A stretch of 64,000 bases of DNA from Branchiostoma floridae (GCF_000003815.2 NC_049988.1:4490197-4554196), one strand, 5' to 3'; counted from the first letter of the stretch, positions 1 to 10,649 are shown. Program-made: numbers and translations. Notes: generated by a model not told the origin, from the letters alone.

Positions 1-285
1 CATGATTTGCAATTAATTAAATAAATAAATAAGTTAGATATATGGATGACATCCATGGAATACCCAAAACTGATGCAAGCGTACGAATAAAAAGAAGGTT
101 TGGCCCAAAACAATTGACTTCATTATGAAATCTAAGCGGTTAGGAAGGTTGAACAAATGACTGAACACACAGACTAAAGCATACCGAACAAGAGATTCTT
201 CATTTTTGTTCTTTTACTTGACCTTGGAATATTCTATGACATTTGTATACAATGTCCGCATATTTGTTTATCGATCCACGGCATA

Positions 286-445
286 TACTGTAAATGCAGA
301 AATGTTCGCGGTGGATTGATGTTCTCGGTTTTCGGGGTGACCACTTCACCGCGAACTTAAAACCACCGCGAACATTCTTCTATTGTGGTATTAGACTGCA
401 GTCTATGGTGTTACCGCGAAAGTAAAACCACCGGTAATTTTGGTA
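286..445. mobile_element. CGCGGTGG-type MITE, right end missing
   Basis: It begins TA|CTGTAAATGCAGAAATG, followed by alternating CGCGGTGG and CCACCGCG words around TTAAGTT-like spacers. This is the same arrangement as the complete copies at 2556, 16553, 17354, 23783 and 24904. The terminal TGCATTTACAG end is absent, so the copy is truncated near 445. Confidence 0.75.
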
Positions 446-742
446 TTTGGTGCTTACTTGGATGCTGCTTTGTATGATTGACAGTATGGTTTAAAGTTTT
501 CTTTTTAAACGGCCGAAAATTGATGCGCGCGCGCGGATATCATCCATATAATCAAAATTAAATCAACGTGGCCTTTAATACCAGACTCATATATGATACT
601 TGATCTCTTATACGTGGCGTGATGCTGACACACAAGAGTTCCGGCAAACGTCGTGACAAATATATATATAATAAGCGAAACTTGCTGCGAAGCGACTATA
701 CATGGAACAAAGGACCAGGATGTAAAAAATAAATAACTGCAC
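446..742. other. Unassigned stretch
   Basis: No gene or repeat family recognised. There is a short TATATATATA run near 660 and a GCGCGCGC tract near 528. Confidence 0.5.
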
Positions 743-754
743 GTGACTGGACCA

Positions 755-1049
755 TTTTGGGCAGTGTGCGAGGTTCTGTGTGTGTATGTGTTTTGTGTGT
801 GTGTGTCTGTCTGTCTGTGTCTGCGTGAACGTGTGACTTGTGTATGTGTCCGTGTGTGTCTTTGTGTGTGTGCCTTTGAATGTGAGTGTGTATCTATCTG
901 TCTGTGTGTGTGTGACTTGTGTGTTTGTCTCTGTGTGCGTGAGTGTGTATGTGTGTGTTTGTGTATGTGAGTGAGTGTGTGTGTGTGTATTTGTGTGTGT
1001 GTATATCTGTGACTGGTGTGTTTGTGTGTGTGTGTTTATGTGTTACGTT

Positions 1050-1080
<31 letters not shown>

Positions 1081-1085
1081 ATGTG
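755..1085. repeat. Imperfect (GT)n microsatellite
   Basis: About 330 bases of GT runs are broken by CT, AT and GC dinucleotides. Both strands are open in several frames only because of the dinucleotide composition (Cys/Val/Cys/Leu or His/Thr runs). Confidence 0.9.
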
Positions 1086-1348
1086 CATGAGCGTGTATAA
1101 TTATCGTACATTATATATAATCATGATAACAAACCTAAAAGATCCCAAACCTGAAGCTCCGCTGCAGTACCTTAGCAAACCGCTGGGAGGCCCGAATCCT
1201 ATCAGCCTGCCACATATCTGTCTAATCCTCGATGAAAAAAAATATCATGAACATATCCACCTACAGCTTCTCCAACCATGTCGTTTACATACAAACAAGC
1301 AAAACCGAAAACATAACCTTCCGGCGAAGGTAAAAATGTCCCCAACTA

Positions 1349-1782
1349 GAGCTGGGTATCGGTACAGCGTACCGGTACAAAACCGGTTTTTCTTATTGGA
1401 CCGGTCCAGAAAAACCGGACCTGAAAAAATTACGTGGACCGGATGTTGGACCGATAAGAAAATTAACATATTATTTCATCAGGCATTCACACGTTTTGGC
1501 GCTTGCAGGTGGAAGAAAATAGCAAGAGCGAAGTAGAGTAGAGTTTATAGAAATTTCTACCAAGTTTTACAGCCAATCGCACAGGTGCAAATAGCGTTGT
1601 AGGATTTTAAAACGCCAGTTTAAGTCTAATACTCCACCAAACAGATGTATTTGTAGTGAAATGGACCATTGGTATGAGTCATACTGAATTAGGTCCAGGT
1701 TCAGGTCCGGACCTGGACCTGATCCTTTGGACCTAAACCGGACCTGGACCTGAATTTTCTGTACCGGTACCCAGCCCTATCC
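1349..1782. mobile_element. GGTACCGG-type MITE, copy 1
   Basis: The ends are inverted (GCTGGGTATCGGTAC at the left, GTACCGGTACCCAGC at the right). Subterminal repeats read ACCGGTCC and GGACCTGGACC. It contains a conserved internal segment, GCAAGAGCGAAGTAGAGTAG, shared with the copies at 1822 and 38048. A fragment of that segment, inverted, sits at 15640-15680. Confidence 0.75.
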
Positions 1783-1821
1783 CCAACACCAAGCTTGCTA
1801 CTCGTAATACTCCTCCACTAG

Positions 1822-2309
1822 GGGTGGGTCCCGGTACGGTGTACCGGTACAAAACCGGTTTTTCTTATTGGACCGGTCCAGAAAAACCGGACCTGAAAAA
1901 ATTCGGTGGACCGGATGTTGGACCTATTGGAAAAGAAAACAAATTTTTACTGCTTATATTGTGCCAGTCGCTGAATTTTCCAAGGTAACATGACGAGTCC
2001 ATATGCTTGTGGGTCACAGTCAGCCACCTTGGAGTGTGTATAGTGGAGTCTTCCTTCATAGTTTATATTTCGACCAAGTTTTACAGTAAATCATACTGAT
2101 AAATTTTAAAACGCCAGTGGGAGTCAAATACTCCACAAAACAGATTTCTTTGTAGCAAAAAGGACCATTGTTTTGAGTATCGCCCATTCACAACTTCTCA
2201 CATACTGAATCAGGTCCAGGTTCAGGTCCGGACCTGGACCTGACCCTCTGGACCTGAACCGGACCTGGACCTGAATTTTCTGTACCGGTACCCACCCCTA
2301 TCCTCCATT
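1822..2309. mobile_element. GGTACCGG-type MITE, copy 2
   Basis: Flanked by TA on both sides, it has inverted ends GGGGTGGGT..CCGGTAC and GTACCGGTACCCACCCC. It aligns with copy 1 along most of its length and lies only about 40 bases from it in the same orientation. That could be a local duplication or two insertions. Confidence 0.78.
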
Positions 2310-2555
2310 AGAACCGCGCTCTCGCCGTGCTCTTTCTCAGCGAATTGTATATGAAAGAAAACAATCTTTTTTATGCTTTTTGTGTTCGTTGTCTTCTCAG
2401 TCACACTTTTAGCTGGTCGCAAACCATACTACTCGGACAGCTAACTCCTCTGGCATGTAGTTATGTGTCTCTCCAATTTCTTCTTATTTTCCCAGGCGAC
2501 CTGTGGAGCCTGGTAGAGGCTAAAACTCCATACGGACCTCATACGGACTTGAATA

Positions 2556-2763
2556 CTGTAAATGCATTTAAGTTCGCGGGGATTTAATTTCGCGGTAGCG
2601 GGAAAAGGGACTTTTCGCGGTGGATTTAATTTCGCGGTTACACCATAGACTGCAGCCTAATACCACAATAGAAAAATTTTCGCGGTGGATTTAAGTTCGC
2701 GGTGAAGTGGTCGCCGCGAAAACCGCGAATGTTAATCCACCGCGAACATTTCTGCATTTACAG
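2556..2763. mobile_element. CGCGGTGG-type MITE, complete
   Basis: TA flanks the element on both sides (2554-2555, 2764-2765). The ends are CTGTAAATGCATTTAAG and ATTTCTGCATTTACAG, and the body is a near palindrome of TTCGCGG/CCGCGAA words. The 2-bp TA duplication and a palindrome without an open frame fit a non-autonomous DNA transposon of about 208 bp. Confidence 0.85.
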
Positions 2764-2767
2764 TATA

Positions 2768-3478
2768 CACGCGCGTGTAAACCTGAAGGAAGAGGCTATC
2801 ATTATTAAAACGGTCGCTCTCTTAATATCACGCCGAGATGATTAGATCGAGGAATATTAATGACTTCCAGCCTGGAAGCGTCGTGACGATGAAAAATGAT
2901 AGCTGTATGATGTTAGCGGTATCCCCTGTGGCGTTGTGCTGTGAGTGGGCGGTTTGTTCGAGGGTCGGGTGGGGGTGGGTTGGAGTTGAATATGGCTGAA
3001 TATTGCTGAGGTAATGGGAAATGAAGAAATGAAGAAATTCAAATGATTGAAGCCAATTTTAATTACTTTATTACATTTCTTATATTTAATAGTTGTTCTG
3101 AATATTATCTTATATTTGTCAAAATAATTGTGCCTTTTTAATTCTAAATTTCGTTTTAAATCATTTTCTATCGTTTATCATTGAAGTTATTTTTTTTAGG
3201 TTAAGGCTCAAATGCCTGAGAGAAATTATGATTCCTAAAAATACAAAGACCAATTATGATTTTTGAAAATACCTTCGTTATGATCATATTTTCGAATGCC
3301 TGGTCGTTATTTCATGTTTGTAAAAAAAAAACATTTGTGATTTTACAGGGAAAATATTAATTTTGTTAATAGATTATCGTTTTCATTCATAAAATGCACG
3401 AAAAAGTTTTTTGACTATGTTTTTTTTATATTTGTCGAAATATTTCTAATCTTTTAATCTAATTCTCAATAAAAACGA
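2768..3478. other. Unassigned AT-rich stretch
   Basis: Nothing recognised. It is strongly AT-rich from 3060 on, with many short homopolymers. Confidence 0.5.
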
Positions 3479-3479
3479 A

Positions 3480-3511
<32 letters not shown>
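3479..3511. repeat. (GAAA)n microsatellite
   Basis: Eight near-perfect GAAA/AAAG units. Confidence 0.9.
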
Positions 3512-3512
<1 letters not shown>

Positions 3513-3691
3513 TTAATCTAAAAAGTTATTTCATAAAGAAGTTTTGACAGGTTTTGTTGGATATTTTACGACTTAATTCAGTACGGATATCTTGCTGATA
3601 TTACTGGGACGAGAATTCAACAGGGTGCCTCGCACTCTGGGTTCCAGTTCGTGGGCGGGTGCAGATATTAGCGGGAAGGCTTACAGTGTTA

Positions 3692-3714
3692 GTTACCATG
3701 GCAACGATGACGTC
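3692..3714. promoter_or_regulatory. RFX X-box next to a CRE half-palindrome
   Basis: GTTACCATGGCAAC (3692-3705) is a full two-half X-box for RFX factors. TGACGTC (3708-3714) follows two bases later. RFX/CREB pairs are known from ciliary and immune promoters. No exon was identified nearby, so its target is unknown. Confidence 0.45.
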
Positions 3715-4062
3715 TTTTCTGCCAGCGCAGCGATTTTGACCTTTCAGTAGCGAAGCCCTGACAAAATAGGCTGTCTGTCTGTCAGGATTTTCAAAATAAC
3801 GGTTTTTTTGCGCAAGGCGGACAAAACAAACGGTTGTATTCGCACATAACTGTGTAACACGATGAAAAGAGATACTTTGCGCGTTTCTTTCTTAAGATAA
3901 TGTCAACCTTAAGATGATATTTTAAGTCTTTGCATTGTGATTTAAGGTTTACTAAAAAGCTGCCAAGTAACTCCTTATGGCAAATATGACTTATTTCTAA
4001 CGTCAAGAAAAAAATTGGAATTTGACTGAGACATAGAAGTTTTAATATGTTTCCTGAAAGGG

Positions 4063-4300
4063 AAAAATTGGTTTTGCTGGTGTTCTCTTTTTTATTTCTT
4101 CTTCTTTTTTTTTTGTTCTTCTTTTTCTTGACTTTTGCCATAAGGCTTCAGCAGAATACTGCAATACCTGTCTATGTTACGCCAAAATTGGTTTTGCTGG
4201 TGTTCTCTTTTTTATTTCTTCTTCTTTGTTTTGTTCTTCTTTTTCTTTTGCCATAAGGCTTCAGCAGAATACTGCAATACCTGTCTATGTTACGCCAAAA
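4063..4300 (+). repeat. Tandem duplication, about 121-bp unit, two copies
   Basis: A block starting AAAATTGGTTTTGCTGG, followed by a T/C-rich tract and CTTCAGCAGAATACTGC, is repeated once at 121-bp spacing. The sequence that follows (4290-4385, AAAAAGCAGTTACTC...) recurs in part at 20936-21015, so this is likely a dispersed repeat end. Confidence 0.8.
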
Positions 4301-4621
4301 AGCAGTTACTCAAGCAACTGGATATATGATTATGGAGACGATCAGGCGTTTCAGACAGCCATCCGGTGTCTTCCGTCAGTGACACCTGTATATGTTCTTT
4401 CTCACTCTCGCCTTTCCTTAATCAGTACGCATCACAAGATGCACACGAAGAAACTGATTTCGTCAAGAACAATTGCGCATACACAATTGCATATATGCCC
4501 AAAGTTGCACAAAACATGTTTATTGTCGCACCCTGGTCATCACAGTAATTTAATGAATGCATCCAGTTGCATCAATTATGTGATCTGAACAAATTTTGAC
4601 CAATAGAAGAAAGCTTGGTGT

Positions 4622-4838
4622 AAGCTAGCCTCGGTACCAGACCGCCGTGCTATGGTCACAAATCTCTTCGGTCCGGGAAACAACTTTCCCCGCCGCCAAA
4701 AACAGCACAGACTCGCGGAAAAGATACATCAGAGACCGGGTACCAGTTAGCTCTGGGTGCCAGTGGAGACCGGCGAGCTTGTGACCTTCCCCGGGCGAAA
4801 GGGCTATAGTTTAGCGCGAGGGTCTGGTATCCAGGTTA
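4622..4838. mobile_element. Palindromic MITE, GCCTCGGTACCAGACC ends
   Basis: The left part reads GCCTCGGTACCAGACC and the right part GGTCTGGTATCCAGG. Internal segments are also self-complementary. GC is much higher than in the flanks. Related words occur at 9808-9943 and inside the minisatellite at 50750. Confidence 0.55.
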
Positions 4839-4842
4839 CATT

Positions 4843-5130
4843 ACGTTTCCTGACAAAAACAAAACTATAACCCTGTTAACGTCACATAACCCACTCATCA
4901 TAGAAAAAGTGAGACGCTTCGTCTTCCACTGCTTCCAGAAAAGAATTCAAACCCTAAATGCTTAGATCAAAGCTCGCAGCAGTCCATATTATTGCTAGAC
5001 CAGTCGTTGTTTCCACTTGTCACCATTGTTCATATCAAAGTCTTTTTTATGCATATTTACCATGTATTCTGTATGTTTCATGTTGCAATTAGCCCTAGGG
5101 CAAGAACTTGCAAATAAACTTTTAATTATT
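4843..5130 (+). pseudogene. 5'-truncated LINE: ORF2 C-terminus and 3' tail
   Basis: The frame from 4843 reads ...KTITLLTSHNPLIIEKV and then RRFVFHCFQKR before a stop near 4963. This LL-x-S-x-N-x5-V-x-x-F-V-x-x-CF-x-x-R pattern is typical of non-LTR retrotransposon C-termini. A 3' tail with GCAATTAGCCCTAGGGCAAG, then AACTTGCAAATAAAC, follows. The same tail occurs at 11170, 16105 and 23056. Only the 3' end is present, as expected from incomplete reverse transcription. Confidence 0.65.
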
Positions 5131-5269
5131 GGACTCTACCGGTACCTCTAACAAAACGGTTTCTAGATAGGGCCAAAAGAAGGATGATTTTTACGATCAT
5201 TAATTTGGCACTATATCTTTACTGCCTTGAGCCCTGCAAAATGCAACACTGACGACTGCCCATATTCCA

Positions 5270-5468
5270 TAATCTCCAAGCAGATCCCACGATGGCATAA
5301 GATAGTACCAACTTGAAATTAGTACTAAACTGGCCAAGGATTGAAGTCAGCCAAGAGGTGTACATTTGCCATGTTGAGGTAGCGAAACACACTCCTATGA
5401 TAAAGGCGGCTTTACTCCTCTCGCTTTTGATACTATCTTATGCTGCCGTAGGATCTGCTTGGAGATTA
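5270..5468. mobile_element. Mutator-like MITE with exact 9-bp duplication, copy 1
   Basis: The ends are TAATCTCCAAGCAGATCC and its inverse GGATCTGCTTGGAGATTA. CATATTCCA flanks both sides exactly (5261-5269 and 5469-5477). A 9-bp duplication points to the Mutator superfamily. It has no open frame. The interior also pairs imperfectly (GGCATAAGATAGTA with TACTATCTTATGC). Confidence 0.85.
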
Positions 5469-5610
5469 CATATTCCATAGCCAATTCTTCAGGTGGAGAT
5501 AGACTGAAGCCCTTTCCTTTATGATGCCTCATTTGCATGCTGTTTGATCAATCAATCAATCAAACAACGCGGACGCGTGGCAACGGCCGGCAAAGCACTT
5601 CTTGGAAACG

Positions 5611-5670
5611 TAGGCGGTGACGTCAGCGCTTTGCTGTGACGTCACTGCACAAATGTCAGCATCTATAAAC
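5611..5670 (+). promoter_or_regulatory. Paired CRE sites with TATA box
   Basis: Two perfect TGACGTCA sites (5618-5625 and 5637-5644, 19 bp centre to centre) are followed by TATAAA at 5664-5669. The spacing is that of a compact CREB/ATF-driven promoter with a predicted start near 5695. No convincing coding exon follows; the next 450 bases are a TTCTA satellite. Confidence 0.4.
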
Positions 5671-5769
5671 TGAAGAGGCATATGGGTAATCTCCAAGCAG
5701 ATAATGAAATGACAAATTCTTTAATACGCTTTTCAAACGCGATCCGGAGTAACTTTTTAATTCTATTTT

Positions 5770-6145
5770 TATTCTATTTTTATTTTATTTTATTTCATTT
5801 CATTCTATTCTATTCTATTCTATTCTATTCTATTCTATTCTATTCTATTCTATTCTTTTCTTTTCTTTTCTTTTCTTTTCTATTCTATTCTATTCTATTC
5901 TATTCTATTCTATTCTATCTGTTCTATTCTGTTCTCTTCTCTTCTCTTCTATTCTCTTCTATTCTATTCTGTTCTATTCTATTCTATTCTATTCTGTTCT
6001 GTTCTATTCTATTCTATTCTATTCAATTCTATTCTAATCTATTCTGCTCTCTACTGTACTCTACTGTACTCTACGTTACTCTACTCTACTCTACTCTACT
6101 CTACTCTACTCTACTCTATTCTATTCTATTCTATTCTATTTTTCT
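5770..6145. repeat. (TTCTA)n satellite with variant runs
   Basis: About 375 bases of TTCTA with blocks of TTTTC, TTCTC and ACTCT. A long open frame through it is an artefact of the 5-bp period. Confidence 0.93.
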
Positions 6146-6254
6146 AAATCTGTTTGTAGATTCCTTACTAAAATAAAAACGTTTTGGCTCTGTTGTTTTT
6201 CGAAAGTGTGTTTTCCCGTTTTTTTTTTCAGGATCTAAGACCTCGCTTAGGTTG

Positions 6255-6330
6255 TCTCTTACTACATGGAAAAACGTTTGAGGTGGTTTTAAGTTCGCGA
6301 TAGGAAAATCAAATCCCCGTGAACTTACAA
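6255..6330. mobile_element. Fragment of CGCGGTGG-type MITE
   Basis: AACGTTTGAGGTGGTTTTAA, then GTTCGCGATAGG and AAATCCCCGTGAACTTAC, match the interior of the complete copies. No end is preserved. Confidence 0.6.
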
Positions 6331-6742
6331 TACTCAAGCGGAGGTTATATCTGATATAACCTCCTTGCAATACTGAACATCCGCCTTGGCAACCAGTATG
6401 CTTGGGGGGGTGCTAACATGTTACCTACATGTTGCATCAGCTAATTGCCTTGCGGCATTACGGTCGCTGTTTATAAAAATAATATCTTACTGCTTACATG
6501 ACGTAAAATTTCCTCTGAGGATATCATAAATCATGGGACAGTTATTAACCACTACCTTCAAAGGAGAAGTCAAACTCAACAAAAGTAAACGCAGCAACTT
6601 TGATAGCTGTGAAAACGCCAGCCTGGATTCGAATAGGATGCTAGCTTTACGACATAGTCGCAGTTGACGATTGTTGACAGGTGACTGACGGTTGACCGGT
6701 AGGCCATTGACCTCCAAGCAGATGCATGGATTTGTACGTACA

Positions 6743-6820
6743 GGACGTTATGTAACGTTGTTACCAAGGACATTATATTATATCGCATGTAACGTCCTTG
6801 GTTGTTACATAACGTCCTTC
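6743..6820. repeat. Imperfect palindrome
   Basis: GGACGTTATGTAAC...ACCAAGGAC on the left pairs with GTCCTTGGTTGTTACATAAC on the right, with a six-base insertion in the left arm. It is probably a small MITE or hairpin. Confidence 0.6.
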
Positions 6821-6868
6821 GTGCTTCGAGTCAAGCTATTCATATTTCAAGCGGTGAGTTTTCTAATA

Positions 6869-7004
6869 CCCCCCTCACATTAGGCGCGATTCGATCGCCG
6901 ACGAAGAAATGGCAGAGTTCCCCCTTCCCGTCAGGGTCATGCTCCTCGTAATGTAGAGCTCGCAGACTCGTCGTCCGATCGAATCGCACCTAATGTGAGG
7001 GGGG
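6869..7004. mobile_element. Palindromic MITE, CCCCCCTCACATTAGG ends
   Basis: Flanked by TA on both sides, the two arms CCCCCCTCACATTAGGCGCG and its inverse form a long hairpin with few mismatches. It is about 136 bp with no coding content. Confidence 0.82.
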
Positions 7005-7101
7005 TATAAGGACGGCGTCCGTTTGAAGGAATCTAATATCAATCAAAAGGCGTAACAGACGAGCAAGGACATTATATAAAGAAGGCCTCTTCTATATAAA
7101 G

Positions 7102-8053
7102 CCACAGCAAGTAAATTTTATGGATGTTATCTGCAATACGTCCAACGGCTAATGGGAGACCATCATGGCCAGATCACCCCCTCTGGTCAATTAAGGCATG
7201 TGACACGGTTCTAGTTAGTTGAAAACACGTGTATTCGTGTAACTTTCAGTAACGCATGGTCGTATTGTAACGAAACTTCATACAGAGTTAGTACCATACG
7301 GTACAAATAAATTGCACATGTTATCTCAATTTCTGCACTGTAATTTGGGGTTAGAAATGACGATTTTGGTTAAAAATACTGTCGTTTCATTGATGTATGG
7401 ATTCCCCTTGCGACGTAAACCTGACTCACATGTCTCTAAACAAGGCGTTTATTCATCAACATTTCATTGTTCCCACTCATACCCGGCATGAAAACTTTGA
7501 AAGTTTCCCGTTCCTTGTGTAAGTTGCCCTCCAACTTGTCCAAGCGGGCTGCTAAATAGACAGTCCGAATGCCAGATCAATGTTCGATAGAAACTCACAT
7601 GCCGTAATTGACCGAGATCATCGTGCTCATTAATTTTCGCCTCATTTCTTAGAAAAAAAAACAATAATTTTTTTCCTCTTCGGGAATGGTCAGATAGACC
7701 CAAATAGGCAAACATGTTCTGTTGTAGCCTAATAATCGTACATGTACTTGTAGAAGTGACACTAGTGATGTAGCCATGACTATAGTTGCAGAAACTTGGT
7801 GGATAGTTGTAACAGTGCCACCAAATATGGAAGCCATGACTGTAGTTGCCAGCTTGGCAAGTGATACCAGTGTACCGCAATAGTTCATTTCTTTAATACA
7901 GGAATGAATGTCTTTGTTAGTTGTGATGACACGTTTTGTCGCTTCAAATCTTGTTATGGTGTCTGTTTTGGAAATTTAGCCATCTTGTTTTTTTCGTGCT
8001 ATCTGATTATTTTTGCACTTACATAGGATGTCCATAAAATTTACTTGCTATGG
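7102..8053. mobile_element. Candidate element bounded by inverted CCACAGCAAGTAAATTTTAT ends
   Basis: CCACAGCAAGTAAATTTTAT at 7102 matches, inverted, the sequence at 8030-8053 (ATAAAATTTACTTGCTATGG). The same word also occurs at 55307 beside no partner. The interior is AT-rich without a coding frame. No clear target duplication is seen, so the boundaries are uncertain. Confidence 0.45.
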
Positions 8054-8191
8054 TCCAACGCCCTTGAGACGAGAGAGAAAATTGGTAGTGGCCATACATC
8101 TGTTTTGAATTTAGAGACGTGGATGCCCGAAAAGGCACTCATTTCGTACGAGACTTTCAACGGCTTATATTTTTGACACCTACTTTAAATA

Positions 8192-8452
8192 CCCTGGGAG
8201 CCAGCCAGGACCGGGCAGCTAGGACAGTTTATTCGGTGGCCCAAGACAGTCAGACCCGCCCGATCTCCTGTTAGCGCCTCGGGGAGTTTAAGCCCAATGA
8301 GGTCCACCTGCCCTTATCCAAGGACAAGGATAGCGATAACTCCTTCAGGCTTAAACTCCCCGGAGCGCTTTAATATGTGAGATCGGCGGGCTGACTGCCT
8401 TGGCTCCCCGAACAAAACTCGCTAGCTACCCGGTCCTGGCTGGCTCCCAGGG
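8192..8452. mobile_element. Palindromic MITE, CCCTGGGAGCCAGCCAGG ends
   Basis: The ends are exact inverted copies for about 24 bases, and inner segments (GCTTAAACTCCCCG and CGGGGAGTTTAAGC) also pair. TGACACCTAC occurs on both flanks (8174-8183 and 8453-8462), which may be the target duplication if TTTAAATA belongs to the element. Confidence 0.8.
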
Positions 8453-8733
8453 TGACACCTACCCTATTCGGGCGTCAAGTTCAGAAACGTACAATGTTTG
8501 TTTTCAAAACACAGAAGGCGTAATTCTGTAAAGATGGTCATATACAAAAATGGCAAAATGATTTTAATACGTTGGCTATTTTGTGCCATTAGAAAAAATG
8601 CACCACTGACAATTATGAAACAAGCAGAACATCACTTTCTGCTTCTGTTCAATAGCTTTGTTTTATGTTTTAACGTTAACGCTACCCCCAAACAATTCGT
8701 TGTTATATTATGTTATGTTAAATTATTGGGTGG

Positions 8734-8860
8734 TAATCTCCAAGCAGATTCCTCCGTGGCAAGACAGTAACTAAGCTGGGGAAGGACTTTAGCCGGCCAA
8801 TTTTACTCCTCTGCCGGCTAAAGTCCTTCTCCAGCTTATGTTGAATCTGCTTGGAGATTA
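8734..8860. mobile_element. Mutator-like MITE with exact 9-bp duplication, copy 2
   Basis: The ends are TAATCTCCAAGCAGATTC and GAATCTGCTTGGAGATTA. ATTGGGTGG flanks both sides exactly (8725-8733, 8861-8869). The body is a long hairpin (GGACTTTAGCCGGC with GCCGGCTAAAGTCC). Same terminal sequence as the copy at 5270, with a different interior. Confidence 0.88.
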
Positions 8861-9032
8861 ATTGGGTGGGCCGACTCAGTGCTCTCTCTTCGAAGCTAGG
8901 ATAGGACATTAAATGGAAGTCCATTCCTCGGACAGGACGTCAAATGGGGGTCCCGTGTTTGAGGAGTTCAGGTTGAGCCGCACTTATCGAAAAGAGTAGA
9001 GCTGTGAGTCACTACTCAAAATATCTAACGTT

Positions 9033-9232
9033 AATTCACCTTTCTCCGCGAGGTATCCTATATCCGCTGTTTTTAAGAACAGGGTGTTTAGTAATATTTA
9101 TATCTTGCAGACGGATGGTGGTTTCAAATTACAATATCTTTAATTTCAAACTTGATGCCATTTAAAACAATCCTTGTCAACTTGATATAGTTAAACAACG
9201 GATATAGGTTACTCCGCGAATAAAGGTGAATT
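9033..9232. mobile_element. TTCACCTTTATCCG-type MITE, copy 1
   Basis: Inverted ends TTAATTCACCTTTCTCCGCG and CGCGAATAAAGGTGAATTA enclose about 200 bp, with a TTTCAAATT...AATTTCAAA core. It aligns with the copies at 45796 and 63416. Confidence 0.78.
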
Positions 9233-9525
9233 ACAAACAGTGGCCGCGCCTGGGGCAAATACTGTCGTATTTTGGTTAGACCTCGACAATTTAGCTACGC
9301 CACAACTCCTAGCTAAAATATATATAATACAAACTGTTATGTTATGTTATATCCAAATTTTTTTGGCCTTGCTAGTCCTGACGTCAGAGATCTCGAAGTT
9401 CATTGCGTGTTTATTTGTTTGTGTCAGGAAAGTAAGCCAAATTCCTGATAGAAACTTATGAATATTACAAAAAATATTCTGTGACTAAGAGCGGAAAAAG
9501 TTCTATTGTTTGAACTTTTAAAGTT

Positions 9526-9592
9526 AGGCCTAATTTGCACTTGTCATTTCAACTGTAGTACAGATTCGAGAAACAAGTGTAAATTGGGCCTT
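9526..9592. mobile_element. Very short Harbinger-like MITE remnant
   Basis: TTA|GGCCTAATTTGCACTTGT at one end and ACAAGTGTAAATTGGGCC at the other enclose fewer than 30 bases. The ends match those of the elements at 20402 and 34608. Confidence 0.55.
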
Positions 9593-9807
9593 TGATATGC
9601 GGCATTCAGTAGCGGCCTATTGAATCCAGTGACGTTAGAGTAAGCATTCAATAGCTTGAAGTCTTTCATCATTTCGATAACACATTATTCACATACTACT
9701 ACTATAAGAAACATCTTTATCTATCCCCAGGCGTCAAGAGAGATAGTGGTGGTGTCTATTTTTGACACAGGATGACACAGATGAAGAACTTCCCGTTTGA
9801 GGGTTTT

Positions 9808-9943
9808 AGCCTGGTATCCAGTCATATCTTGTGTCCTGTCTTAGGCAGAAGAGACAAGAAAAGACACAAGATACCCGAGAGAGGACAGAAGAGACTCAGG
9901 ACTCCTAGAGGTCTATGTTATACGGCTAGATACTAGGCTATGA
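9808..9943. mobile_element. Short inverted-repeat element, TAGCCTGGTATCCAG end
   Basis: TAGCCTGGTATCCAG on the left and CTAGATACTAGGCTA on the right enclose repeated AGAAGAGACAAGA words. Imperfect and without a clear target duplication. Confidence 0.4.
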
Positions 9944-10319
9944 GCGTTTAGTCTAGATACGATTCCTTTATGCATGTTTTTGTATCAATTTTTTTCCGGG
10001 CAGGTCATTCGAATTGAATGGTAACAGTTACCCAGACTAGTGAGATCTAGTGACGGTGTTAACTTTCCGAGCGAAATATTTTGAGCATTTTCTCTTGTTT
10101 CCTCGTTTTCTGACGCACTGCCTTGATTTAAAGGTTGGATATTGATATATCTCCAAGCAGATACTGGGTCCGACAAACTGTGTTTTCAGCTTTTTTTATT
10201 ACGTACTCTAGCGGTCCGACTTTACATAGACCAATCATTCAATGCAATGTAGTGGAGCGCAGTTAACTAACCTAAGAAGTAGATATCCAGAGGTACTGGG
10301 TTGGAACCCCCTGATATGC

Positions 10320-10545
10320 CCCGAAGTTGTGACCTTTAGTAATGGAAAAGTAAGGAGGTGAAATAAAAGTCATTTCTTGGAAAAGGTACTTTACGTAAAG
10401 TAATGACACGAATGTCCTCATTTCGCTTAGGGGAAAATGAGTGCCTTTGATCAATGACGTCCCTCCGTTGTTTGAGGAGAGCCACACCTCGAATACGTCG
10501 AGTACGTAAAGAACCCACCCACTTACCGAGAAGAGGATGGGTCCT
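10320..10545. other. Possible retroelement-derived segment
   Basis: The word TACGTAAAGAACCCACCCAC and its GTTTGAGGAGAGCC context resemble 3' parts of retroelements seen in many animals, but I cannot name the family. No coding frame. Confidence 0.25.
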
Positions 10546-10649
10546 TTCCGGTGCTTGTTTGTTTGAACCTTTGTTATTTCTTCACGAGAAGCTCAAATCG
10601 TCCTACAGGCCGCTTTTCATTGAGGTCATGAGTGTCAAACATCATAACA

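Noticed and set aside
743-1536. Open frames of 64-197 codons on both strands
   Set aside because: Most of the length is GT repeat translation (Cys/Val/Leu or His/Thr runs), followed by a MITE. No coding character.
5682-6176. 164-codon frame
   Set aside because: Product of the TTCTA satellite, whose 5-bp period keeps frames open.
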